Positions 1 through 7,927 of a DNA stretch of 64,000 nucleotides are shown here, piece after piece; position 1 is the stretch's first letter; the number at the start of each line of letters is the position of its first letter. The DNA is from SXXZ01 sp964386625. GTDB taxonomy: Bacteria > Verrucomicrobiota > Verrucomicrobiia > Limisphaerales > UBA9464. The stretch is from positions 1 to 64,000 of the forward strand of contig CAYLTF010000001.1 of assembly GCA_964386625.1 (NCBI GenBank). Reading direction: 5' to 3'. The notes under the pieces are model-generated. The model was not told where the DNA came from, did not search any database, and saw only the letters and a program-made list of their open reading frames with translations. Made by a program: the position numbers and the translations under genes.

Positions 1-203
1 TGCGACACGCACTGGGTGGTGGCGGCTCGCCGCTTGGCCCCGGCCAGGGCCGGCAGGATGAGCCCGGCCAGGATTGCGATGATGGCGACGACCACCAGGA
101 GCTCGATCAGCGTGAACCCGGCCGAGCTGGATCGCACCGGCCACCGGTGCCGCCCTGGGGAATGGATCGACCGGATGCTCGTGGGGTCGCTGGGGAGTGC
201 CAT
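1..203 (-). CDS. Type II/IV prepilin-like protein, N-terminal part only (cut by window edge)
   Basis: This is the first 67 codons of a minus-strand gene that continues past the window start. About 29 residues of positively charged leader are followed by the class III signal motif G-FTLIELLVVVAIIAILAG, which prepilin peptidase would cut after Gly, with the conserved Glu at mature position 5. A hydrophobic helix and then LPALAGAKRRA follow, as in the abundant verrucomicrobial/planctomycete pseudopilins whose C-terminal part carries an H-x9-DG domain. That C-terminal part is outside the window, so the subfamily is not proven. The start is the ATG at 203. The gene lies 28 bp behind the membrane protein at 232-753 on the same strand, so the two could be co-transcribed. 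Prepilin status is clear; the role (secretion pseudopilin or surface fibre) is unknown. Confidence 0.85.
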   Translation of the reverse strand, partial: MALPSDPTSIRSIHSPGRHRWPVRSSSAGFTLIELLVVVAIIAILAGLILPALAGAKRRAATTQCVS

Positions 204-231
204 GTCCGGAGATCCAGGGGATTGAGCCGGC

Positions 232-753
232 TCAATGGGCCTGGATTCGAGAGTCATCGTGGCCGTCTTGTCGAAGATCCGGGAATGACGGTCCCGACCG
301 GGATCGACGCAGAAAAACGAGGCTGCCAGCGAGCAGGTAACCCAGGACTCCGAGCAGGAGCCACGAGGCCTGGGAATCCGACAAACCGATCCGCTCGGCC
401 AGGTCGCCCAGGCATTTGCAGGTCGCTGGGGCCCCGATGATCCAAAGGCCGACCCGGTACAGCAGGAAATTGATGCACAGCCACAGCAGCGATCCCCGCT
501 TGATCGACGGAGACACCTTGGAGATCAGCAGGAGCGCCACGCCCATCTCCAGGGCTCCCACGAGGAGCAGGAGTTCACGGTTCTTGAGGACCCAGAAGAT
601 GGGGTCGGACTTGTCGAGGATGCTCTGGGAACCGAAGGCGCTGATGCCTTTGGCCACGGCGGTCAGGGAGAGGATCGCAACAGCCGACTGATGGAAACGG
701 GTTTCCAAGAGGGCGGATCGGTCGTCACGAGACGTCGGAGTCCGAGGGTTCAT
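232..753 (-). CDS. Small DoxX/MauE-like integral membrane protein
   Basis: The 173-residue protein has about four hydrophobic segments: roughly residues 25-45, 62-80, 90-110 and 130-150. A short CKCLG motif lies between helices three and four, and the tail is basic. Size and topology resemble DoxX/MauE-type redox-associated membrane proteins that occur next to prepilin genes in Verrucomicrobia. That similarity is recalled, not tested. The paired cysteines could take part in thiol chemistry, but nothing here shows a partner. The ATG at 753 is preferred to the TTG one codon upstream. The gene is immediately upstream of the prepilin gene (28 bp) on the same strand. It is divergent from the zinc-ribbon gene at 891, leaving about 137 bp for promoters. 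Confidence 0.6.
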   Translation of the reverse strand: MNPRTPTSRDDRSALLETRFHQSAVAILSLTAVAKGISAFGSQSILDKSDPIFWVLKNRELLLLVGALEMGVALLLISKVSPSIKRGSLLWLCINFLLYRVGLWIIGAPATCKCLGDLAERIGLSDSQASWLLLGVLGYLLAGSLVFLRRSRSGPSFPDLRQDGHDDSRIQAH

Positions 754-890
754 CAAGGGCGTATCGGCATGATTCCGACGGGACTTGAGAGTTTTTTTGA
801 GGAACTCCTTCGCCGGGGCGGAAATGCGGAGGCTCTTCGGTCCGAGGTTCGGCCTTCCGTCGGGCGCGGCGATGCCTACCCTCCGAGTCC

Positions 891-1193
891 ATGACGCGAC
901 ATTGTCATCATTGTGGATGGCTCTGGACCCTTCGGGATGCTCCGGGCCGCAGCGAGAGTTGCCCCCAATGCCGGGCCGATTTGCGGGTCTGCCTCAACTG
1001 CCGCTTCCATGATCGACAGGCGGCGCACCAGTGCCGGGAACGCCGGGCGGAACCCGTGGCCGAGAAGGATTCGGCGAATTTCTGCGAGTACTTCGACTTC
1101 CAGCTGCGCGAGTGGCAGGGAGCCTCCTCCGGCACCGGCTCCCGCGAAGATCAGGCCCGGGCCGAATTGAAGCGGTTGCTGGGTGGGGATTGA
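891..1193 (+). CDS. Small cysteine-rich zinc-ribbon protein, function unknown
   Basis: The 100-residue soluble protein opens with two CxxC knuckles (CHHC near residues 5-8 and CPQC near 24-27). Further Cys/His residues (VCLNCRFHD, HQC) and the motif EPVAEKDSANFCEYF follow. Cysteine spacing indicates one or two structural zinc sites. Short proteins with this CxNCxFHD...NFCEYF layout exist in several phyla as conserved hypotheticals; I know of no assigned function. The gene stands alone. It is divergent from the DoxX-like gene and convergent with the FtsX permease gene, whose stop lies 10 bp beyond its own. Confidence 0.65.
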   Translation: MTRHCHHCGWLWTLRDAPGRSESCPQCRADLRVCLNCRFHDRQAAHQCRERRAEPVAEKDSANFCEYFDFQLREWQGASSGTGSREDQARAELKRLLGGD

Positions 1194-1202
1194 CTTCGAG
1201 GC

Positions 1203-4200
1203 CTATTCGCCGCGCAGCGCGGCCAGGAGTTCGCCTCGGCAGGCCTGTCGGGTGGCCATCCAGGTCCAGAGGAGTCCGTTCATGAAGACGGCCCCCAGGA
1301 TCCCTGCCAGCGAGGCCCAGGGCAGTTGTCGGGCGTCGGTGGTCCAGACCGGGGCCGCCGCCAGGGACGAGGCCAGCACGCCCAGCAGGAGTCCCCGCGT
1401 CAGCAGCCGCAGGTGCTCGGACAGGATCATGGATCGGATCCGGGCCTTGGAGAATCCGACGGCGGCCAGCAGGGCCAGTTCACCCCGCCGCTCCAGGACG
1501 TTCCGCTGCACGACCAACCCCAGCCCCACGCTGCCGAGCAGCAGGCCGAGACCACCCAGCCATTGGAAGGTGTTGAGATAGGTGTTCTGGACGGCGTTGA
1601 AACGGTTCAAGCGGTCCTCGGTGGTCGTGGTCTCGAGGCCGAGATCGCCCATGCTCCGGGTCAGGGCCTCCGCGACGGGCCGGGAGGGTCCCTCGGTGTC
1701 GATGAGGAAGGCCCGGTAGCCGTTCTCACCCGGGAAACGTCGAATGAATTCCGCCTCGGAGATCAACAACTGCCCCTGGAGGATCGAGTTCGCCACGGCC
1801 CCGACCAGTCGGACCCGGAACGGGCGGCCGCGTTCGTCGACGTAGTCGAGCGTGTCGCCGATCTTCTTGCCGAGCGCCCACTGGATGGAGTTGGCATCGC
1901 CGATGGCCGGGATCGGCTCGTCGTCCGAGGCCTTCGAGACGAGCCCCATCCAGGGATGATCCTCGGGGACGCCTGCCGCCCGCGACTGGAAGGTGAAGGC
2001 CTTGCGGGCGTCCAGGAGTTCCGGGCGGACTCCGAGCAGGCGGGGCCGCTGGGCCCGGTTGAGGTTGAGGCAACTGGCGTCGTCCCCCTCGCGGACTCGC
2101 ATCGGCACCACCGACATGCCTCTCAAGACCTGCGGGTCCAGCCCCAGTCGTTCCTGGCCTCGCGGGGTGTCGAGGTCCTCGATCACCGGCATCGAGGACA
2201 CCGCCCAGAGACTGAAACCACCGGTGCCCGACCCGCGGTTTCGGGCATCGCGCGAAGCGTCGAGACGGTTGGCCGCCACGGCCACGATCAGGAACACCGC
2301 CACTGCCAGCAGGCTGATGACGGCGGCCGAGCGGTTGGGTTGGCGGGCCGGAGCCCGGGAGTGGAGCTCGGATCGCGTGGCGGCCACCGACCCGGTCCCG
2401 GATCGCCGGAGGCGCCGCCGTTGGAACAGCAGGGCTGCCGTCAGCAACAGGGCCCCGGCTCCGAAACAATGGCCCGGGCGCACGGCCGCGTCGGCCTTCC
2501 AGGCGAGGAAGGTCAGGGCCGCCGACCCCGACAGGGCCGACATCGGCCAGAATGCCGAGATCGACCGCCCCAGGCCGGCGCCCACGGCGGCTCCGTCGTG
2601 GAGAAGTTCGCGGGGACTGCGCCGCACGAGTTGCCGCAGGGCCCGCCGTTGGGTCCAGCCGACCATCAGCACGGCGGCCAGCCAGCCCCCGGCCATCGAG
2701 GCGGGAGCCGGATGGAACTCCAGGGAGGCTCCGGCCACGGCGTCTTTCCAGAGGGTGTTCAGCCCCATCAGGACCGCCTGCCCGTAGAGGACTCCGCCGC
2801 CGATCCCGACCGAGGCGCCGAGGACCGCGAGCACGAGTCCCTCCCGGAACAACAGCCCCGAGGTCGCCTTCGGGGTCCAGCCGAGGGCCAGCAGCGTGCC
2901 GACCTCGTGGACCCGCCGTTCGATGCCGAAGCGGAAGACCAGGTTCAAGAGAAGCAGCGCCGACACGATGAGAAAGAAGCTGAACCCGAGGAACAGCCCC
3001 CCGAAGTCCTGCCCGCCCCGGGCCGCGGCCAGCGCCGATGCGGTGAGGGGTTGGAACCGCAGTCCCAGTTCGGCCGGTGGAATCCCTCGCTCCAATCCCT
3101 GGGTGATTCCGCGGGCGAGGGTGGAGGCGTCCCAGAACTCCCCGGTGAACCAGCGGACGCCGGTGGCGTCCCCGAATCGATTGGCCCACATCCGCCGGCC
3201 GGCCGACAGGGTGATGAAGGCCTTGGGGGTGCCTCGCCATCGCTTCCAGTAGGCCTCGTCCTTGTCGCGGATCTGCCGGCTCAATTCGAAGCCTGCATCC
3301 CAGTCCTGGGTGCTCTCGGCCTTGGACAGGCCGGGAAACTCGGGCATCAGGGAACGGTCGGCATGGAGACCTTGCATGGGGACGATGGCTCGCACGCGGA
3401 ACCGGTGGGTCTCCTCCACCAGGCGGGCCCCCGTGTCCACCCGGTACGACAGCACCGACACCAGATCCCCGGGCCGCGCGGAAAGGTCTTCGGCCAGCCA
3501 GGAGTTGAGCAGGATCTCGTCATCGGCCATGCCTTCGGGTGTGAAGGGTGGACCGGCCGCCGTGACCATCGAGTACGGGGTCGATCCGGATCCGGATTCG
3601 ATGGCGTTGGCCAGGTAGGTCAGCACCGGTACCGGCCTGGGGAGCCCGGCAGGCAGGCGGTCCAGCGCCCGGGTGACCACCGGATCGAGGAAGATCCGCC
3701 GACTGACCAGTTCGACCTGCGTGGGAGGGGCCTCGGCGACCCCGGCCGCGGGTGGAGCGGACCGGGCCGGCCGGACCTCGAGTTCGGCATCGGCCAGGCC
3801 GAATCCCTTCTCGACCATCGAGGACAAGCGCTCCGCGGTGAGGGGCGTGCCCGAGGGGCCCAGCAGGGCGAGGTTGGCCCGATCCACCAATCCGGCCGCC
3901 TTGGCCAGGGTGGCATGGGGGATGAAGAGGTTGAACGGCGGCAGCGAGCCGGCCTCGGGCGAGAAATCGCCCCACTCGTCGGCCCTGAGAATGCGAGACA
4001 CCCGGACCCGCAGGGCGGTGCTTGATCCGTCCCGGGGCGAGATGACGGCATCCTGGGACAGCGCCGAGGGCTTGTGGATGCGCAGCACCAGTCCGTCACC
4101 GACGCCGACCGACAATTGCCGGGCCAAGGCTTGGTTCACGGCCACTGCGTCGTCTCCGACTCCGTCCAGGGGAGATGGGCATGGCCGCGGACCGAGGGCC

Positions 4201-4556
4201 CAGAATTCGCGCGGGACGCCGTGCACCCGGACCTGATTGGCCCGGGCGGTGCCATCTTGTCGCGAAACCACGCCCGGCAGGCGGAGGGCGAAGGTCGTCA
4301 AGGCGTTGGACAGCCCGGTCCCGGCCGGCCCGCCGTTGCGGGCGGCGAAGAAGCGGTCCCCGGCATCCAGGATGTGTTCTGCCCGGCCGATGCGATCCAT
4401 CGCGCGGCGGCGGAGGGTCTCCCGCACCGAATCCCCGACGGTGAGGGCCCCGATCAGCACCGTGGCGGCCACGGCGGCCGCCAGCACCACGCCGAGGTGA
4501 TGACGCGCGTGGAAGGCCAGGCTGCGTCGCCGCAGGAGGGCAGGGGTGATCTTCAT
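1203..4556 (-). CDS. Large FtsX-family ABC transporter permease
   Basis: The 1117-residue membrane protein has an N-terminal anchor helix (about residues 20-42), a long extracytoplasmic region, a three-helix FtsX core near residues 515-640, a second set of hydrophobic segments, and a final FtsX core at about 990-1100 ending ELLAALRGE. This two-core layout is that of lipoprotein-release or MacB-type permeases fused into one chain. Such permeases work with a separate cytoplasmic ATPase to move or release lipoproteins or other envelope substrates. No ATPase gene is adjacent: downstream is a plus-strand zinc-ribbon gene and upstream is the divergent Tol operon. The start is the ATG at 4556. The substrate cannot be read from the sequence. 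Confidence 0.85.
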   Translation of the reverse strand: MKITPALLRRRSLAFHARHHLGVVLAAAVAATVLIGALTVGDSVRETLRRRAMDRIGRAEHILDAGDRFFAARNGGPAGTGLSNALTTFALRLPGVVSRQDGTARANQVRVHGVPREFWALGPRPCPSPLDGVGDDAVAVNQALARQLSVGVGDGLVLRIHKPSALSQDAVISPRDGSSTALRVRVSRILRADEWGDFSPEAGSLPPFNLFIPHATLAKAAGLVDRANLALLGPSGTPLTAERLSSMVEKGFGLADAELEVRPARSAPPAAGVAEAPPTQVELVSRRIFLDPVVTRALDRLPAGLPRPVPVLTYLANAIESGSGSTPYSMVTAAGPPFTPEGMADDEILLNSWLAEDLSARPGDLVSVLSYRVDTGARLVEETHRFRVRAIVPMQGLHADRSLMPEFPGLSKAESTQDWDAGFELSRQIRDKDEAYWKRWRGTPKAFITLSAGRRMWANRFGDATGVRWFTGEFWDASTLARGITQGLERGIPPAELGLRFQPLTASALAAARGGQDFGGLFLGFSFFLIVSALLLLNLVFRFGIERRVHEVGTLLALGWTPKATSGLLFREGLVLAVLGASVGIGGGVLYGQAVLMGLNTLWKDAVAGASLEFHPAPASMAGGWLAAVLMVGWTQRRALRQLVRRSPRELLHDGAAVGAGLGRSISAFWPMSALSGSAALTFLAWKADAAVRPGHCFGAGALLLTAALLFQRRRLRRSGTGSVAATRSELHSRAPARQPNRSAAVISLLAVAVFLIVAVAANRLDASRDARNRGSGTGGFSLWAVSSMPVIEDLDTPRGQERLGLDPQVLRGMSVVPMRVREGDDASCLNLNRAQRPRLLGVRPELLDARKAFTFQSRAAGVPEDHPWMGLVSKASDDEPIPAIGDANSIQWALGKKIGDTLDYVDERGRPFRVRLVGAVANSILQGQLLISEAEFIRRFPGENGYRAFLIDTEGPSRPVAEALTRSMGDLGLETTTTEDRLNRFNAVQNTYLNTFQWLGGLGLLLGSVGLGLVVQRNVLERRGELALLAAVGFSKARIRSMILSEHLRLLTRGLLLGVLASSLAAAPVWTTDARQLPWASLAGILGAVFMNGLLWTWMATRQACRGELLAALRGE

Positions 4557-4788
4557 GGTTCAGGAGCCCCTGGGGGGCGGCGTCACTAAAGCGGCGAATG
4601 CCGATCCCGGCAATGGCCGTCGCGGGGTGCTCCGGAGGCCTCCATGGCGCCGCGTCCGGTCGGGACCCGGTGCGGTCGCATGACTTGGGCATTTTGACCC
4701 GACCTGACGGTGGGGGCACCGGAACTTCCGTTCCCATGGGGCGGATCCCGGGTTTTCCGAAGCGGCGCGATTGCAGCATGGAGGAAAA

Positions 4789-5595
4789 ATGTGGAAACTA
4801 GTTGCATTGGTTTTGCACTCCGGTTCGTCATCATCGCCGGGACGACGCAAAACGAACGACCGCAACGACCTCATGATCATCTCACTCGGGATTCTCGCCT
4901 CCTCCCAGGGCGGCACCGACCTCGGCTTCATCTGGAACAAGGCCACCCCCGAGGCCAAGGTGATCATCGTCATCCTCGGCATCTTCTCCATCGTGGCCTG
5001 GTCCCTGATGATCCAGAAGTTCTTCCAGATGCGGCGGGCCACCAAGTACAACGGGTTTTTCGAGGCCGAATTCCGCCAGCAAGAGGGCGTCCTGGGCATC
5101 TATGATCGTCGCCTGCCGGTCGAGGGGTGCCCGCTGTTCTCCGTGTACACCGACGGATGCACCGACCTGGATGCCCGGTTGAAGCTGCCCGACGGCTCCC
5201 GTCGCACCCGCCTTTCGATCAAGAGCATCGAACACGTCAAGCGCCAGGTCGAAGGTGCGGTGGCCCGTGAGTCGCTTCGACTGGAGTCGGGCTTGATCCT
5301 CCTGGCGATCGCCGTCAGTGGAGGTCCCTTCATGGGCCTGCTGGGCACGGTCTGGGGCGTCATGGACACCTTCGGCGGCATCGCCAAGGCCGGTCGTGCC
5401 GACCTGACGGCCATGGCCCCCGGCGTTTCGGCCGCGTTGGTCACCACCGTCGCCGGTCTGCTCGTCGCCATCCCCTCCATGTTCGGCTACAACTACCTGG
5501 TGCACACGCTGCGGGTGCTGACCGTCGAGTTGGACAATTTCGCCCAGACCCTGGCGTCGAAGATGGAGACCGAGTTCCTGCCCGATGATGAGTGA
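4789..5595 (+). CDS. tolQ: TolQ/ExbB-family proton channel subunit
   Basis: This inner-membrane subunit forms the proton channel that energises the Tol-Pal system (with TolR). The protein has 268 residues from the chosen ATG. The first membrane segment follows GFIWNKATPEAKVIIVILG. A cytoplasmic loop comes next, then the conserved MotA/TolQ/ExbB core near residues 165-245 with GGPFMGLLGTVWGVMDTF and the typical Ala/Gly/Thr-rich helices. The ATG at 4789 is preferred because GGAGG lies 5 nt upstream, the clearest ribosome-binding site seen in the window. An in-frame TTG at 4771 and an ATG at 4873 (giving a more usual 240 residues) are alternatives. It is first in the operon and overlaps the next gene by 11 bp. 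Confidence 0.92.
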   Translation: MWKLVALVLHSGSSSSPGRRKTNDRNDLMIISLGILASSQGGTDLGFIWNKATPEAKVIIVILGIFSIVAWSLMIQKFFQMRRATKYNGFFEAEFRQQEGVLGIYDRRLPVEGCPLFSVYTDGCTDLDARLKLPDGSRRTRLSIKSIEHVKRQVEGAVARESLRLESGLILLAIAVSGGPFMGLLGTVWGVMDTFGGIAKAGRADLTAMAPGVSAALVTTVAGLLVAIPSMFGYNYLVHTLRVLTVELDNFAQTLASKMETEFLPDDE

Positions 5596-6445
5596 CCGGG
5601 ATTCCCAATCGTCTGCGACCCGGACGGAGGAGACCCCGCAGTCCGCGCGGGGAGTCCTGTGCCCGGATTGCGACCGGTTGAACCCCATCGACCGCGACAC
5701 CTGCAACTATTGCTCGAAGCCTCTGTTCGTCGATTGTCCGTCCTGCGCGGCGACCAACGAACGGGTGCTGACGCTGTGCCGCCGCTGTGGTGGGGCCTTG
5801 GAGAAGGGGTTCCTCTCGGGCCTCCTGGGATCTCGCCCGGCCCCGGAGGTCGCCCCGGCCCCGCGCCGACAGGAGCCCTCGGGACCCATGGGGAAGGGAA
5901 CCCTCTGCTGCAAATGCGAGCGCCTGAACCCATCCGACCTCGAGCGTTGCGAGCGTTGCGGCGAGGCTCTGCATGTCGATTGCCGGCAATGCGGGAAGCG
6001 CAATCCGCGGGTGTTGATGCATTGCACCTCCTGTCGCGGGCGGTTGCATCGCGGCTCGCATCACCATTCCCACCACGGTGCAAGCCATGGCAATCCTGGC
6101 CACTCCCACACCCCCGACCCGGGGCATTCCCCGGTTCCGGCCTCCACCGGTCCCACGGTGTGCGCCAAGTGCACGCATCCGAATCCTCCGGGGCTGCAAC
6201 GGTGTGAGCAGTGTCGCGGACATCTGTTCATCGTGTGCCGCGATTGCGGCTCGACCAACGCCCGTACCGAGCCGCGTTGCTCGAAATGCAACCGGAGACT
6301 GCACCGGTCCATCAACGAGCGGTTGGATCCGCTGGGGGCCAAGGCTGTTTCCATGAAGTGGGTCTATGCGATGGGGGCGGTCCTCCTGCTGGCCCTGGCC
6401 TGGTTCGTCCTGGTCCAATTCTCCGGCCTCCGGATCTTCGAATAA
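5585..6445 (+). CDS. Tail-anchored protein with six zinc ribbons, inside the Tol-Pal operon
   Basis: The 286-residue protein has three copies of a double zinc-ribbon module: Cys26/29-40/43 + 51/54-65/68; Cys109/111-122/125 + 133/136-147/150; and Cys193/196-207/210 + 218/221-232/235. Modules share the pattern CxxC-x-x-LNP...RCxxCGxxLxVDCxxC. Modules one and two are joined by a Pro/Ala linker, and two and three by a His-rich stretch (about residues 155-181). One transmembrane helix at about 258-279 is near the C-terminus and no signal peptide is present, so the ribbons should face the cytoplasm. The gene overlaps tolQ by 11 bp and ends 2 bp before tolR, so it is built into the operon. Its function is unknown; adaptor, metal-sensing or assembly roles are guesses. 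Confidence 0.85.
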   Translation: MMSDRDSQSSATRTEETPQSARGVLCPDCDRLNPIDRDTCNYCSKPLFVDCPSCAATNERVLTLCRRCGGALEKGFLSGLLGSRPAPEVAPAPRRQEPSGPMGKGTLCCKCERLNPSDLERCERCGEALHVDCRQCGKRNPRVLMHCTSCRGRLHRGSHHHSHHGASHGNPGHSHTPDPGHSPVPASTGPTVCAKCTHPNPPGLQRCEQCRGHLFIVCRDCGSTNARTEPRCSKCNRRLHRSINERLDPLGAKAVSMKWVYAMGAVLLLALAWFVLVQFSGLRIFE

Positions 6446-6447
6446 CC

Positions 6448-6876
6448 ATGCGCCGCTTTTCCCAACGCAATTCGTTGGTCACGCTCAACGAGATCAACGT
6501 CACCCCATTGCTGGACCTGGCGTTCGTGCTGCTGATCATCTTCATCATCACCACGCCGGCGCTGGAGCCCGGCATCAGCATGAAGCTGCCCGTCGGTGGC
6601 GACGCCCGGACCCGCCCCGACACCAACAACGAGGCGACCATCAGTGGATTGGCCGAAGGGCGGTACACCTTCTCGCGGACCGGTTCCCGGGTCTTGAGCG
6701 AGCGGGAGCTGGAGACCGAGTTGTTGAAGGCCTACCGCCAGAATCCGAACCTGGTGCTGGTGCTGCGGGTCGAGGGTTCCGCGCCGTCTCAGGTGCTGGT
6801 CAGCCTCCTCGACATCGCGGGTCGCAACGGCCTCACCCGTTATCGCATCGGAACCCAGCTTCCCAAACGGCGATGA
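6448..6876 (+). CDS. tolR: TolR/ExbD-family protein
   Basis: The 142-residue protein has a short cytoplasmic N-terminus, one membrane helix, and a periplasmic domain. The helix contains the diagnostic LNEINVTPLLDLAFVLLIIF, with the essential channel aspartate in LLD. The family partners TolQ to use the proton gradient and transmit force to TolA and peptidoglycan-bound Pal. The ATG at 6448 places the start 2 bp after the zinc-ribbon gene and directly before the conserved RRFSQRNSLVTLNEINVTP. The stop overlaps the next start as ATGA, suggesting translational coupling. Confidence 0.93.
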   Translation: MRRFSQRNSLVTLNEINVTPLLDLAFVLLIIFIITTPALEPGISMKLPVGGDARTRPDTNNEATISGLAEGRYTFSRTGSRVLSERELETELLKAYRQNPNLVLVLRVEGSAPSQVLVSLLDIAGRNGLTRYRIGTQLPKRR

Positions 6877-7859
6877 TCTCCTCGAATTCCAGATATCTTC
6901 TGACCTCCGTGGGCATCCATGCCGCGGCGGTGGGGTTGCTGGTCTTCGCGCCCGCCTTGTCGTCGCGCACCGTCCAGGATGCGCCCAGTCCGATCCTGGA
7001 GATCATTCCTGACAACCTCCGGTTGACCGACGGCAATACCATCGGCGGTGGCAATCCCGAGGCGCGTCCGCCGAAGGGCGGTCCGCAGCAATCCAGCCCG
7101 CAGCCCCCTCCGCCCCAACCCGAGCCGCCCAAGCCGGAGCCTCCAAAGACGGAGCCTCCCAAAACCGAGCCCCAGACGCCGCCCAAGGCCGAGCTGGTGC
7201 AGCCTCCCAAGAAGAGCCTCGCCACCGAGATCCAACGCAGCAGCCCCAACGTGCCCAAGGCCCAGGACGTGGATCCCGCCCTCTCGACCAAGAAGCAGAA
7301 ATCCTCCAAGGCCGACTTCCAATTGGCCGAGGCGCCCAAGAAGCGCTCCAAGAAGGACATCGAGGCCGATCGCAAGGAGGCCGCCGCCGCCGAGGCCGCC
7401 GAGGAGGCGCGCGAAGCCCGCGAACATCAGGCCCGGGTCGCCGCGGCGCGGGAGGCCTGGAACCGGGCGCAGCAAGCCCGGGCCGATGCGGTGCGGGGGG
7501 CTGCTTCGAGTCTCGGCAAGAACCTCTCGGGTTCCACCTCCTTCGAGATGCCCGGTCCCGGCGGGGCCGCCTATGCGCCCTACGGGTCCTACCTGATGGC
7601 CTTCTACAAATTGCGGTGGAAGAAGCCCACGACGCTCAGTGTCGATCATGGCGTGGTCGAGGCCGAGATCACCGTCCAGCGCAACGGCCGTGTCTCGGCG
7701 TTCCGCCTGGTGAATCCCTCCGGGATCCGGGCCTTGGACGACTCGGTCCGCGAAGTGCTCGACCGCAACCGAGACCTCCGGCCCCTGCCCGAGGGCACGA
7801 CCGATCCGGAGCGTCGGATCACCATCCGCTTCGACCTCTCGGCCGCCTCTCCGACCTGA
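6873..7859 (+). CDS. TolA/TonB-like energy-transducing protein
   Basis: The 328-residue protein has an N-terminal membrane anchor (about residues 8-27). A Pro/Lys/Glu-rich stretch (about 65-110) with repeated PPKTEP-type units comes next, followed by an Ala/Glu/Arg-rich helical region (about 155-205) and a C-terminal TonB/TolA-type domain (about 230-328). The last contains VEAEITVQRNGRVSAFRL and ALDDSVREVL. Position after tolQ and tolR and before tolB makes it the TolA equivalent, spanning the periplasm between the TolQR motor and outer-membrane TolB/Pal. The C-terminal domain looks more TonB-like than E. coli TolA-like, so I give no gene symbol. The start ATG overlaps the tolR stop. Confidence 0.85.
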   Translation: MISSNSRYLLTSVGIHAAAVGLLVFAPALSSRTVQDAPSPILEIIPDNLRLTDGNTIGGGNPEARPPKGGPQQSSPQPPPPQPEPPKPEPPKTEPPKTEPQTPPKAELVQPPKKSLATEIQRSSPNVPKAQDVDPALSTKKQKSSKADFQLAEAPKKRSKKDIEADRKEAAAAEAAEEAREAREHQARVAAAREAWNRAQQARADAVRGAASSLGKNLSGSTSFEMPGPGGAAYAPYGSYLMAFYKLRWKKPTTLSVDHGVVEAEITVQRNGRVSAFRLVNPSGIRALDDSVREVLDRNRDLRPLPEGTTDPERRITIRFDLSAASPT

Positions 7860-7927
7860 GCCCAAATCCGTCCACCGGATCCCCTCCAACAAGTCTTACG
7901 ATCCCAATCCAAAGCCCCCTTTTCGAT

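Noticed and set aside
1326..4025. An 899-codon plus-strand open frame opposite the FtsX permease
   Set aside because: Compositionally biased shadow of a clear membrane protein; no domain or signal.
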